Shown one piece after another: positions 1 through 6,458 of a DNA stretch of 8,555 nucleotides (the first letter of the stretch is position 1; each line of letters opens with the position of its first letter). Location of the stretch: the NCBI GenBank assembly GCA_045590155.1, contig JAZNQL010000018.1:1-8555 (forward strand), in the 5' to 3' direction. The stretch comes from JAZNQL01 sp045590155 (lineage in GTDB: Bacteria > Bacillota > Clostridia > UMGS1883 > UMGS1540). Both the position numbers and the translations under genes were made by a program. The notes below the pieces were generated by a model. The model worked only from the letters and a program-made list of their open reading frames with translations. It was not told the DNA's origin and ran no database searches.

Positions 1-1461
1 TATGATACCTACGGATTCCCCATTGACCTTACAATAGAAATCTTAGAAGAACAGGGCTACTCTGTTGACAGGGAAGGCTTCGATAAAGAGATGCAGGCAC
101 AACGTGTACGTGCTCGTGAAGCAAGAAAAGAAGGCGAAGAAGCGGGTTGGAGCGAAGATATCTACACAAAACTCGATAAAAACCTTGTTACTGAATTTAT
201 CGGTTATAACGAATATAGTTGTGAAGCAAAGGTATCAGCAATAATTGCAGATGGTGCCGTTTGCGATTCAGCACTTGATGGACAAAGTGCAGCTTTAATA
301 TTTGACAAAACTGTATTTTATGGAGAAAGCGGCGGTCAGATAGGCGATAAAGGAATACTTTCGGGCGAAGGATTTAAAGCCGAAGTTTACGATACTAAAA
401 AGATGGCAGGCGGCAGAATAGTACATTTTGTAAACGTGCTTGAAGGCAGCGTGCAGACGGGCGACACCGTTTTACTTTCAATAGATGTTGAAAACAGACT
501 TTCAACACAGCGCAACCATAGTGCAACCCATCTTTTGCAGAAAGCTTTGGAAGAAGTTGTGGGCGACCATATAGCACAGGCAGGTTCCTATGTAACTCCC
601 GAAAGACTTCGTTTTGACTTCTCACATTTTGAAGCAGTAAATCAGGCGCAGCTTGCAGAAGTTGAACAAAAAGTAAATATGGCAATACTTTCTGCAATGG
701 CAGTAACAAAGAATGAGATGCCCATTGCAGATGCAAGAAAGCTTGGTGCAAAGGCTCTGTTTGGCGAAAAGTACGGAGAGGTAGTAAGAGTTGTTGCAAT
801 GGGAGATTACAGCATAGAACTCTGCGGCGGTTGCCATGTTGACAATACAAGCGAAATAGGTCTTTTCAAAATTCTTTCCGAAAGTTCTGTTGCTGCAGGG
901 GTAAGAAGAATAGAAGGTATCACAGGAAAAGCTGTACTTGAATATATAGCAGAAAAAGATGCACAGATAGACCGTGTAGCAACACTCTTAAAAGCAAATA
1001 AGAACGAAATCGAAAACAAGATAAACTCAACAATTTCCGAACTTTCCGAAACAAAGAAAGAACTTGAAACGTTAAAACTTAAGATGGCAGGCGGCAAAAC
1101 CGACGAACTTTTGCAAAACGCAAAACAGATAAATGGAATAAACTTTGTTTCAGGTGCGTTTGAAGGAATGGCATCCGATGAATTACGCAGTATAGGCGAT
1201 AAGATTAAAGAAAAACTTGGTTGTGCGGTTGTAGTTTTAGCAGGGGTAACAGATGAAAAGATAATCTTTATGGCAATGGCATCAAAAGAAGCGGTTGATA
1301 AAGGAATCCATGCAGGAAACATTGTCCGCGAAGTATCGGCAGTAGCAGGCGGTAAGGGCGGCGGTAAACCCGACTTTGCACAAGCAGGCGGAAAAGATAA
1401 AGAAAAAGTAGCACAGGCTTTGCAGGCAGCAGAAGCTATTGTTGAATCACAGATAAAATAA
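1..1461 (+). CDS. alaS: Alanyl-tRNA synthetase, C-terminal 486 residues (5' end outside window)
   Basis: Alanyl-tRNA synthetase charges tRNA-Ala with alanine in the cytoplasm and hydrolyses mischarged Ser/Gly-tRNA-Ala. The reading frame is open from base 1 and begins with YDTYGFPIDLT, a conserved stretch just before the linker to the editing domain, so the class II catalytic core lies upstream. The editing (second additional) domain shows its metal-site motifs: HSATH at 517-531 and CGGCH at 823-837. A charged coiled-coil-like stretch follows (about 970-1090). The C-terminal DHHA1/C-Ala domain ends with the glycine-rich GGKGGGKPDFAQAGG near 1350-1395. About 486 of the roughly 870-880 residues usual for the family are present, and there is no frameshift. 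The stop codon shares its last base with the Shine-Dalgarno of the HIT gene, so the two are probably co-transcribed. An internal ATG at 91 is not the true start. Confidence 0.98.
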   Translation, partial: YDTYGFPIDLTIEILEEQGYSVDREGFDKEMQAQRVRAREARKEGEEAGWSEDIYTKLDKNLVTEFIGYNEYSCEAKVSAIIADGAVCDSALDGQSAALIFDKTVFYGESGGQIGDKGILSGEGFKAEVYDTKKMAGGRIVHFVNVLEGSVQTGDTVLLSIDVENRLSTQRNHSATHLLQKALEEVVGDHIAQAGSYVTPERLRFDFSHFEAVNQAQLAEVEQKVNMAILSAMAVTKNEMPIADARKLGAKALFGEKYGEVVRVVAMGDYSIELCGGCHVDNTSEIGLFKILSESSVAAGVRRIEGITGKAVLEYIAEKDAQIDRVATLLKANKNEIENKINSTISELSETKKELETLKLKMAGGKTDELLQNAKQINGINFVSGAFEGMASDELRSIGDKIKEKLGCAVVVLAGVTDEKIIFMAMASKEAVDKGIHAGNIVREVSAVAGGKGGGKPDFAQAGGKDKEKVAQALQAAEAIVESQIK

Positions 1462-1471
1462 GGAGGTAATT

Positions 1472-1816
1472 ATGAACGACTGTTTATTTTGTAAAATCGC
1501 AGCAGGACAAATACCTTCTCAAAAAGTTTATGAGGATGAATCGGTATACGCTTTTTACGATATAAATCCTGAAGCACCTGTTCATTTTCTGGTTATACCA
1601 AAAGAACATATAACATCGGCAAATGAATTAAATGCTGAAAATTCAGCTGTTATAGCTCACATTTTTGAAGTTATAGCAAAGCTTGCAAAAGAGCTTGATA
1701 TAGCAGACTCCGGCTACCGAATAGTTAATAATTGCGGAGAAAATGGGGGGCAGACAGTAGGACATTTGCATTTTCACGTTCTCGCAGGAAGAAATTTAAA
1801 CTGGCCTCCCGGATAA
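1472..1816 (+). CDS. HIT family (histidine triad) nucleotide-binding hydrolase
   Basis: A 114-residue protein of the HIT superfamily, probably of the HINT branch, which hydrolyses nucleoside phosphoramidates and similar substrates as a cytoplasmic homodimer. The signature HLHFHVL (His98, His100, His102) sits near the C terminus, and the chain ends in NLNWPPG, typical of HINT proteins. Cys4 and Cys7 at the N terminus (CLFC), together with H38 and H46, resemble the zinc site found in many bacterial HIT proteins. Length is normal and the protein looks complete. The start is well set: ATG follows AGGAGGT at 1461-1467 with four bases between, ten bases after the alaS stop. It is the last gene of the visible alaS unit and ends ahead of a strong hairpin terminator. 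The physiological substrate cannot be told from sequence. Confidence 0.95.
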   Translation: MNDCLFCKIAAGQIPSQKVYEDESVYAFYDINPEAPVHFLVIPKEHITSANELNAENSAVIAHIFEVIAKLAKELDIADSGYRIVNNCGENGGQTVGHLHFHVLAGRNLNWPPG

Positions 1817-1842
1817 ATAAAAAACAAATATTAAAAAATGAA

Positions 1843-1876
1843 AAAGGCAGTGTAAAATTACACTGCCTTTTATATA
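1843..1876 (+). terminator. Intrinsic terminator of alaS-HIT, probably bidirectional
   Basis: AAAGGCAGTGTAA (1843-1855) is exactly complementary to TTACACTGCCTTT (1858-1870), giving a long stem with a small loop followed by T-rich TTATATATTT. On the minus strand the same stem is followed by TTTTTCATTTTTT, so it could also stop transcription arriving from rpsT. Confidence 0.9.
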
Positions 1877-1904
1877 TTTAGTTTAAATAAAATTTTGACA
1901 ACGC

Positions 1905-1929
1905 AAAAAAGGCGGCACATTTAGCCGCC
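1905..1929 (-). terminator. Intrinsic terminator of rpsT
   Basis: Read on the minus strand, GGCGGC (1929-1924) and GCCGCC (1916-1911) pair around a seven-base loop. Six T residues follow directly (1910-1905). It lies about 20 bases past the rpsT stop codon and is a standard GC stem plus U-tract terminator. Confidence 0.88.
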
Positions 1930-1949
1930 CTAAAAAACGGGATAAAAAA

Positions 1950-2213
1950 TTATGCAGCTTTTCTAAGCTTAATTGACAACTGAGCTTTTTTGCGTGCAGC
2001 GGTATTCTTGTGAAGGATACCCTTTGCAGTAGCCTGGTCAATTTTCTTTATTGCAAGGCGAAAAGCAGCTTCTGTTTCAGCAGCTTCACCTTTAGCAAGA
2101 GCAAGTTCAAAACGCTTGATAGCAGTTTTTAAAGCTGATTTAACCATCTGGTTACGAAGTGTTTTGGTTGCAATAACCTTAACTCTTTTTTTAGCTGATT
2201 TAATGTTAGGCAA
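1950..2213 (-). CDS. rpsT: 30S ribosomal protein S20
   Basis: Ribosomal protein S20, 87 residues. It is a primary binding protein of 16S rRNA in the small subunit and folds as a helical bundle. The sequence starts PNIKSAKKR, has the usual run of Lys/Arg-rich helices, and contains the family's KGILHKNTAARKKAQL stretch near residues 64-79. Length is normal. The start codon is TTG (2213-2211), placed nine bases after GGAGG. An upstream GTG at 2223 is out of frame, and no ATG is available before the conserved PNIKSAKKR. The gene stands alone with its own promoter and terminator. A UUG start is also used by E. coli rpsT, where poor initiation is linked to autogenous control; whether that holds here is inference. 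Confidence 0.97.
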   Translation of the reverse strand: MPNIKSAKKRVKVIATKTLRNQMVKSALKTAIKRFELALAKGEAAETEAAFRLAIKKIDQATAKGILHKNTAARKKAQLSIKLRKAA

Positions 2214-2220
2214 GTGTATT

Positions 2221-2228
2221 CACCTCCA
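2221..2228 (-). promoter_or_regulatory. Ribosome binding site fixing the TTG start of rpsT
   Basis: TGGAGGTG on the minus strand is a near-perfect Shine-Dalgarno. The distance from GGAGG to TTG at 2213 is nine bases. The GTG formed by the last bases of the motif is out of frame and too close to be a start. Confidence 0.8.
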
Positions 2229-2249
2229 TATACAAAGTGACTAAATAGG

Positions 2250-2310
2250 ATTATAGCACACAAGCGCATAAAATGCAAGTGTTTTTTTAATTATTTTATA
2301 ATTTTTTTTA
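2250..2310 (-). promoter_or_regulatory. Sigma-A promoter of rpsT with UP-like A/T tract
   Basis: On the minus strand a TTGCAT -35 box (2278-2273) is separated by exactly 17 bases from a perfect TATAAT -10 box (2255-2250). Upstream of the -35 box, 2281-2310 is made only of A and T in phased runs, which looks like an UP element for the alpha subunit of RNA polymerase. This would suit a highly expressed ribosomal protein gene. The predicted start of transcription is near 2243, giving a leader of about 30 bases. Confidence 0.85.
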
Positions 2311-2311
2311 C

Positions 2312-2336
2312 GGTGGAGGAAAAATAATCCTCCACC
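2312..2336 (-). terminator. Hairpin after uxaC without a U-tract
   Basis: GGTGGAGGA and TCCTCCACC form a perfect nine-base-pair stem with a seven-base loop, 20 bases past the uxaC stop. On the minus strand it is followed by G, T and a run of A rather than T, so it is not a textbook intrinsic terminator. It may stabilise the 3' end of the mRNA or act as an atypical terminator. It also separates the uxaC unit from the rpsT promoter. Confidence 0.55.
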
Positions 2337-2355
2337 TGTCATTTTCAATAAATTT

Positions 2356-3756
2356 TTAGAACTTAAAATAGTTTTTAGCGTTTTCGTAAGATATTCCGCG
2401 GATTATGTCAGAAAGAACATTAAAGTCAGCGGGATATTCGCCTTTTTCAACCCAGCCGCCTATAAGATTACACATAATACGTCTGAAATATTCGTGACGA
2501 GTATAAGACATAAAACTTCTTGAATCGGTAAGCATACCAACAAATCTGCCAAGTAAGCCTAAATTTGCAAGTGATTTCATCTGTTCTGTCATACCGTCAC
2601 GCTGGTCGTTGAACCACCAACCGGAACCAAACTGAATTTTTGAAGGAGCTTCGGTTCCCTGGAAGTTACCAAGCATTGTACCTAAGACATAATTGTCTTT
2701 CGGGTTCAAAGTGTAAAGGATAGTTTTGGGCAGAGCGTCGTTGCAAGCAAATGAGTCAAGAAGCTTTGCTAAAGGCTCTGCAATGCAAAGGTCGTTTATA
2801 GAGTCAAAACCTGTATCGGGACCCAGCTTTTTATACATTTTGGAGTTATTGTTTCTTACAGCACCTATATGTAACTGCATAGCCCAGCCACGTTTTGTGT
2901 ATTCAGAAGCAAAGAAACCGAGCATAAGAGTTTTATAGCCTTCTTCTTCCTCTTTTGAAACCTCTTGTCCGGCCAAAGCTTTCTTAAAAATCTCTTCGCC
3001 GTCAGCTTCAGTGATTTCGGCATAAGGAACACCTGCCAAAGCGTGGTCTGAAAGACGGCAACCCTGCTTGTCAAAGAATTCAATTCTTTCAGCTAAAGCA
3101 GCCTTTAATTCTGCAAAAGATGTAATTTTTCTGCCGCAAACATTACCTAAAAGTTCCATATAGGGGATGAAGTTTTCGGAATTGATTTCATAAGCCTTGT
3201 CAGGTCGGAAGGTAGGAAGAACTTTTGTATCAAGCTTACCTTCTTCTCTTATTCTTATATGATATTCAAGACTGTCGCAAGGGTCGTCTGTTGTGCAGAT
3301 AATTTCAACATTGCTCATCTTTATGAACTTATGAGCAGAAAAACCTTCTTCTTTTATCTTTTTGTTAGCAAGGTCATAAATTTCGCGTGCATTTTCTTCG
3401 TTTAAAATAAGGTCAATTCCAAAAAAACGACGAAGTTCCAAATGTGTCCAGTGGTATAAAGGATTACCTACTGCCCACTTCAGAGTTTTAGCAAAAGCCA
3501 AAAACTTTTCAAAGTCATCCTTGTCGCCAGTCATATAATCTTCGGGAATAGCGTTTGAACGCATTGCGCGCCACTTGTAATGGTCGCCGCCGAGCATTAT
3601 TTCGGTAATGTTTTTAAACTGTCTGTTTTCGCATATTTCTTTGGGATTCAAATGGCAGTGATAGTCTATAATGGGTAAATCTTTCGAATATTCGTGATAC
3701 AGCTTAACAGCAGTTTCTGTTTCAAGCATAAAATTCTTATCCATAAAATCTTTCAT
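2356..3756 (-). CDS. uxaC: Glucuronate isomerase (uronate isomerase)
   Basis: Uronate isomerase (EC 5.3.1.12) interconverts D-glucuronate with D-fructuronate and D-galacturonate with D-tagaturonate. This is the first intracellular step in use of pectin- and glucuronoxylan-derived sugar acids. The 466-residue product matches the family's usual length and belongs to the amidohydrolase superfamily. The metal-site HCH motif in DYHCHLNP lies at residues 31-38. Other family blocks are GGDHYKWRAMRSNA (56-69), GNPLYHWTHLELRRFFGI and the C-terminal LTDSRSFMSYTRHEYFRR. The ATG at 3756 gives the N terminus expected by comparison with E. coli UxaC as I recall it. Its Shine-Dalgarno (GAAAGGAAAG) directly follows the stop of dprA, 18 bases upstream. 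No other hexuronate gene is in the window, so its partners (uxuA, uxuB/uxaB, kdgK) must be elsewhere. Confidence 0.97.
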   Translation of the reverse strand: MKDFMDKNFMLETETAVKLYHEYSKDLPIIDYHCHLNPKEICENRQFKNITEIMLGGDHYKWRAMRSNAIPEDYMTGDKDDFEKFLAFAKTLKWAVGNPLYHWTHLELRRFFGIDLILNEENAREIYDLANKKIKEEGFSAHKFIKMSNVEIICTTDDPCDSLEYHIRIREEGKLDTKVLPTFRPDKAYEINSENFIPYMELLGNVCGRKITSFAELKAALAERIEFFDKQGCRLSDHALAGVPYAEITEADGEEIFKKALAGQEVSKEEEEGYKTLMLGFFASEYTKRGWAMQLHIGAVRNNNSKMYKKLGPDTGFDSINDLCIAEPLAKLLDSFACNDALPKTILYTLNPKDNYVLGTMLGNFQGTEAPSKIQFGSGWWFNDQRDGMTEQMKSLANLGLLGRFVGMLTDSRSFMSYTRHEYFRRIMCNLIGGWVEKGEYPADFNVLSDIIRGISYENAKNYFKF

Positions 3757-3774
3757 AATTAAAGCTTTCCTTTC

Positions 3775-4926
3775 TTATCTTATATATAATCTGCCGCCCG
3801 TGTCCCGGATTTTGCCCTTGATTTGCAACAAAGTCAAACAAGAGTTAACCTTTGAAGGCTCAAGCCCGCTTTGACGGCATATCTGGTCAATGTGAACAGG
3901 TGTTTTGCCTATAATGGACAAAATATTTCTCTCGTCTTCTGTTAACGAAGAGTCAAAAATCTCTTTTGGAAGAGCTTTTTTGGTTTCAGTTTTTTCTGTT
4001 TCAACAGAATAAGTTTTTACCTCTTCAAATTCTTCTTTTATAAAACATTCAGGGTATCTGTATATGTATTCGGATAAAATATCTTCGGCGCTTGTTAAAA
4101 GGGAAGCCCCTTCATTTTTTATTAAAAGGTTTGTTCCCTTTGAAGTATGGCTTGAAACATTACCTGGCAGGGCAAATACATCACGCCCTTGATCTGCCGC
4201 ATACCTTGCGGTCATAAGCGCACCGCTTCTTACACCTGCTTCAATTACTGCAACACCAAAAGACATACCACTTAAAATTCTGTTTCGTATTCTGAAATTT
4301 ACAGGCAACGGTGGAGTCCCAAAAGGAAATTCACTTAACAAAATACCGTTTCTTACAATTTCCTCTTTCAGGTCGTGGCTTTGGGCGGGATAATTTAAAT
4401 CAAGACCGCAAGCCATAATCCCTATAGTTTTTCCCTTGCCGTGCAAAGCACCTTTGTGAGATGCACTGTCAATTCCTTCAGCACAACCGCTTACAACAGT
4501 AAATCCACATTCTGCAAGGCTTGAAGAAATGCCCATCGCAGCAGAAAGACCGTACGAGCTTGCTCTTCTTGCACCCACAACACAAAACTTTGCCTTGCGC
4601 TTTAAAACCGATAAATCTCCTTTTGCGTACAAAAGAATTGGAGGAGCATCAATATGCTCTAAAAGTTCTGGGTAATAATCATCCCCAAAACGTACAAAAC
4701 CTATACCAAACTTGTTTGCAAGCTCTGCTTCAGCTTTTGCGCTGTCAAGATTTTTATCGTCAAGAGCTGCAATCTGCGCAGGTTTAAGATTTAATATCAT
4801 ATAATCCTTTACAGATGCTTTGTATATGTTTTGTGCAGAGCCGAAATGCTTGTAAAGAGTAAAGGCTTTTGAAGGAGAAAAACATTCTTTTAATTTAAAC
4901 CATAAATCGTAAATATAATTATCCAA
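3775..4926 (-). CDS. dprA: DNA-processing protein DprA (Smf)
   Basis: DprA binds incoming single-stranded DNA during natural transformation and loads RecA onto it. It is widely conserved, also in bacteria not known to be transformable. The 383-residue product has three parts. An N-terminal helical region (about 1-70) precedes the Rossmann-like core (about 80-290), which has FCVVGARRASSYG (114-126), VVSGCAEGIDSASHKGAL (144-161), FRIRNRIL (211-218) and SGALMTARYAADQGRDVFALPG (234-255). An acidic linker (about 295-325) then leads to a winged-helix domain at 328-383. The start is TTG at 4926, with AGGGGAAG (4939-4932) correctly spaced; there is no ATG alternative. It is divergent from the M23 peptidase gene and appears to be co-transcribed with uxaC. 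Confidence 0.97.
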   Translation of the reverse strand: MDNYIYDLWFKLKECFSPSKAFTLYKHFGSAQNIYKASVKDYMILNLKPAQIAALDDKNLDSAKAEAELANKFGIGFVRFGDDYYPELLEHIDAPPILLYAKGDLSVLKRKAKFCVVGARRASSYGLSAAMGISSSLAECGFTVVSGCAEGIDSASHKGALHGKGKTIGIMACGLDLNYPAQSHDLKEEIVRNGILLSEFPFGTPPLPVNFRIRNRILSGMSFGVAVIEAGVRSGALMTARYAADQGRDVFALPGNVSSHTSKGTNLLIKNEGASLLTSAEDILSEYIYRYPECFIKEEFEEVKTYSVETEKTETKKALPKEIFDSSLTEDERNILSIIGKTPVHIDQICRQSGLEPSKVNSCLTLLQIKGKIRDTGGRLYIR

Positions 4927-4931
4927 ACAAA

Positions 4932-4939
4932 CTTCCCCT
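4932..4939 (-). promoter_or_regulatory. Ribosome binding site for the TTG start of dprA
   Basis: AGGGGAAG on the minus strand lies five bases before TTG at 4926 (seven from GGGGA). Another TTG at 4930 is in a different frame. This site is the main reason for choosing the TTG start. Confidence 0.7.
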
Positions 4940-4975
4940 AAACAGTAATATACACACTAATTTTAAAATAAATAT

Positions 4976-5005
4976 TTTACAAAGTTTTTACAAAGATTTT
5001 GTAAA
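4976..5005. repeat. Three phased copies of TTTACAAA, operator-like, in the dprA / M23 spacer
   Basis: TTTACAAA occurs at 4976-4983 and again at 4987-4994, and its exact reverse complement TTTGTAAA lies at 4998-5005. The steps are 11 and 11 bases, about one helical turn each. Copies two and three form a perfect eight-base inverted repeat with a GAT spacer. The last copy runs into the AAAGGAGA Shine-Dalgarno (5003-5010) of the M23 gene, so either a bound protein or an mRNA hairpin could limit its translation. I could not place a convincing promoter in this 89-bp spacer: TAAAAT at 4964 (+) and TATATT at 4952-4947 (-) lack good -35 partners. Confidence 0.6.
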
Positions 5006-5015
5006 GGAGAAAATA

Positions 5016-5729
5016 ATGAGATACATTTCAAAAACAGTTAGTATAGGACTGATTTTATCGGTAATTTTAGGAGTAATGGGTACTTTTTTTAATATTGGTT
5101 TTGATGCATATATAGGAAACGAGCATATTGGAATTGTAAAAGGGTACGAAGAAACCCATGCCATTATAAATGAAGTAAGTCGGGATATAAATGTGCAAAT
5201 AGAAGAGCCTTCTCTTTATATGAAATTTGTTTTAAAGGATGACTACACTAAAAAAGAAGACGTAATATTACGGCTTAAAGAACTTTTTGAAATAAAACAC
5301 AAAGTAGCAATAGTTGCAAGCAGGGAAGACCCTGTGACGGTAGAACATAAACAAGAAAGCAAATTTGTGTGGGCAATAAAGGGCGAGATAAGCTCCCCTT
5401 TTGGCGAAAGATGGGGAAAAACACACGAGGGTATTGACATTGCGGCAAATTTAGGGGATAATATAATTGCAGCGGCAAGCGGAGTAGTAACCTTTTCAGG
5501 TTGGCAGACAGGATATGGAAAAATCATTGTTATTGACAATGGAGAAGGGTTTGAAACCTATTATGCCCATTGCAGCGAGCTTTTGGCATCTTCGGGCGAT
5601 TTTGTGGATAAAGGAGAGGTTATAGCGCTGGTAGGCAATACAGGAGTAAGCACAGGTCCGCACCTTCATTTTGAAATACGAAAGGACGGCATACCGCAAA
5701 ATCCGCTTGAATATTTACAAGGAGTATAA
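5016..5729 (+). CDS. Membrane-anchored M23 (LytM-type) metallopeptidase
   Basis: A 237-residue predicted zinc endopeptidase acting on peptidoglycan cross-links or peptides outside the membrane. The N terminus has a positive start (MRYISK) and one hydrophobic segment at about 8-27. No lipobox or clear signal-peptidase site follows, so it is probably anchored. A 90-residue extracytoplasmic region leads to the LytM domain at about 120-235. All metal and catalytic residues are in place: His137 and Asp141 in HEGID, His185 in YYAHCSEL, and His216/His218 in GPHLHFE. It should therefore be active. It is shorter than the related clostridial M23 proteins that carry LysM or G5 domains. Start: ATG six bases after GGAG. 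The ung Shine-Dalgarno is inside its 3' end, implying a shared mRNA. A sporulation role is possible (compare SpoIIQ) but not shown by the sequence. Confidence 0.9.
   Translation: MRYISKTVSIGLILSVILGVMGTFFNIGFDAYIGNEHIGIVKGYEETHAIINEVSRDINVQIEEPSLYMKFVLKDDYTKKEDVILRLKELFEIKHKVAIVASREDPVTVEHKQESKFVWAIKGEISSPFGERWGKTHEGIDIAANLGDNIIAAASGVVTFSGWQTGYGKIIVIDNGEGFETYYAHCSELLASSGDFVDKGEVIALVGNTGVSTGPHLHFEIRKDGIPQNPLEYLQGV
5719..5724 (+). promoter_or_regulatory. Ribosome binding site of ung inside the M23 gene
   Basis: AAGGAG overlaps the last codons of the peptidase gene and lies nine bases before ATG at 5734. It decides the start of ung against the longer open frame beginning at 5671, and it implies translational coupling. 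Confidence 0.8.
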
Positions 5730-5733
5730 GCTT

Positions 5734-6408
5734 ATGGTAAAGCTTGGAAATGATTGGGATAATGTTATAGGCGAAGAATTTGAAAAAGATTATTATCTTG
5801 AGCTTCGTCAGTTTCTAAAAGAAGAGTATAAAAATCATACAATATATCCAGATATGCACGATATTTTTTCGGCACTAAAAGCAACTCCCTTTTCTAAAGT
5901 AAAGGTGGTAATAGTAGGGCAGGACCCGTATCACGGACCCTCCCAAGCACACGGAATGTGCTTTTCAGTTCAAAAAGGGGTAGAAGCGCCCCCCTCGTTA
6001 AAAAATATATATAAAGAGATTCAGGAAGAACTTGGCACCTATATTCCAAATAACGGCTATTTAATGCCGTGGGCAGAGCAGGGAGTTTTGCTTATAAATA
6101 CAGTTTTAACTGTAAGGGAAGGTATGCCCAATTCCCATAAAGGCAAAGGGTGGGAAACTTTTACAGGGGCAGTAATCTCTGCACTCAATAATTCAGAAGA
6201 ACCAATAGTTTTCCTTCTATGGGGTGCAAATGCAGCCGAAAAGGCAGAGCTTATCACAAATCCAAAGCATAAATGTCTTTTTGCCGCACATCCAAGCCCT
6301 CTTTCGGCACATCGTGGTTTTTTTGGTTGCGGTCACTTCAAAACGGCAAACGAAATACTTATAAGCAATATAAAAAGCCCGATAAACTGGCAAATACCAA
6401 ATATATGA
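5734..6408 (+). CDS. ung: Uracil-DNA glycosylase, family 1
   Basis: Ung removes uracil from DNA, the first step of base excision repair after cytosine deamination or dUTP incorporation. The product has 224 residues, the normal size. Motif A GQDPYHGPSQAHGMCFS starts at residue 62, with the catalytic Asp64. The conserved LLINTVLTVREGMPNSHKGKGW block is at 119-140. Motif B HPSPLSAHRGFFGC (186-199) carries the catalytic His186 and the DNA-intercalation loop. The start chosen is ATG 5734, four bases after the peptidase stop and preceded by AAGGAG. The frame is open further upstream to 5671, but that would overlap the peptidase and add 21 residues not typical of Ung. Its stop codon TGA is also part of the putative -35 element of spoVAE. 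Confidence 0.98.
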   Translation: MVKLGNDWDNVIGEEFEKDYYLELRQFLKEEYKNHTIYPDMHDIFSALKATPFSKVKVVIVGQDPYHGPSQAHGMCFSVQKGVEAPPSLKNIYKEIQEELGTYIPNNGYLMPWAEQGVLLINTVLTVREGMPNSHKGKGWETFTGAVISALNNSEEPIVFLLWGANAAEKAELITNPKHKCLFAAHPSPLSAHRGFFGCGHFKTANEILISNIKSPINWQIPNI

Positions 6409-6436
6409 ATAAAAAAATTCCGATATAAACATACTA
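6406..6436 (+). promoter_or_regulatory. Putative sigma-G promoter of spoVAE
   Basis: TGAATA (6406-6411) and CATACTA (6430-6436) are separated by 18 bases. They match the known forespore sigma-G pattern (GHATR -35, CATNNTA -10, spacer 17-18). The -35 box overlaps the ung stop codon. Transcription would begin near 6443, leaving a leader of about 16 bases just long enough for the Shine-Dalgarno at 6443-6450. The spoVA operon of Bacillus subtilis is sigma-G dependent, so motif and gene agree. Confidence 0.8.
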
Positions 6437-6442
6437 CCTTTA

Positions 6443-6450
6443 AAAGGAAG
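6443..6450 (+). promoter_or_regulatory. Ribosome binding site for the TTG start of spoVAE
   Basis: AAAGGAAG ends eight bases before TTG at 6459. A GTG at 6450 overlaps the motif itself and so cannot be served by it. This favours TTG 6459, which also gives the N terminus expected for SpoVAE. Confidence 0.75.
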
Positions 6451-6458
6451 TGGTTTTA

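Noticed and set aside
395..1322. Long minus-strand open frames opposite alaS (395-850, 622-837, 807-1322)
   Set aside because: They lie inside the well-supported alaS frame, overlap each other, have low-complexity Ser/Leu-rich translations and lack ribosome sites.
2726..3083. Open frames inside uxaC (2726-2938 on +, 2865-3083 on -)
   Set aside because: They are contained in a clear full-length uxaC frame and have no ribosome site or family resemblance.
4927..5015. Sigma-A promoter for dprA or the M23 gene within the spacer
   Set aside because: Candidate -10 boxes (TAAAAT on +, TATATT on -) lack acceptable -35 boxes at 16-18 bases; not enough to annotate.
5671..5733. Longer ung start at 5671
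   Set aside because: It would overlap the peptidase gene by 59 bases and adds a non-typical N terminus; ATG 5734 has its own AAGGAG.
6450..6458. GTG start of spoVAE at 6450
   Set aside because: The codon overlaps the only Shine-Dalgarno; TTG 6459 has proper spacing and gives the expected N terminus.
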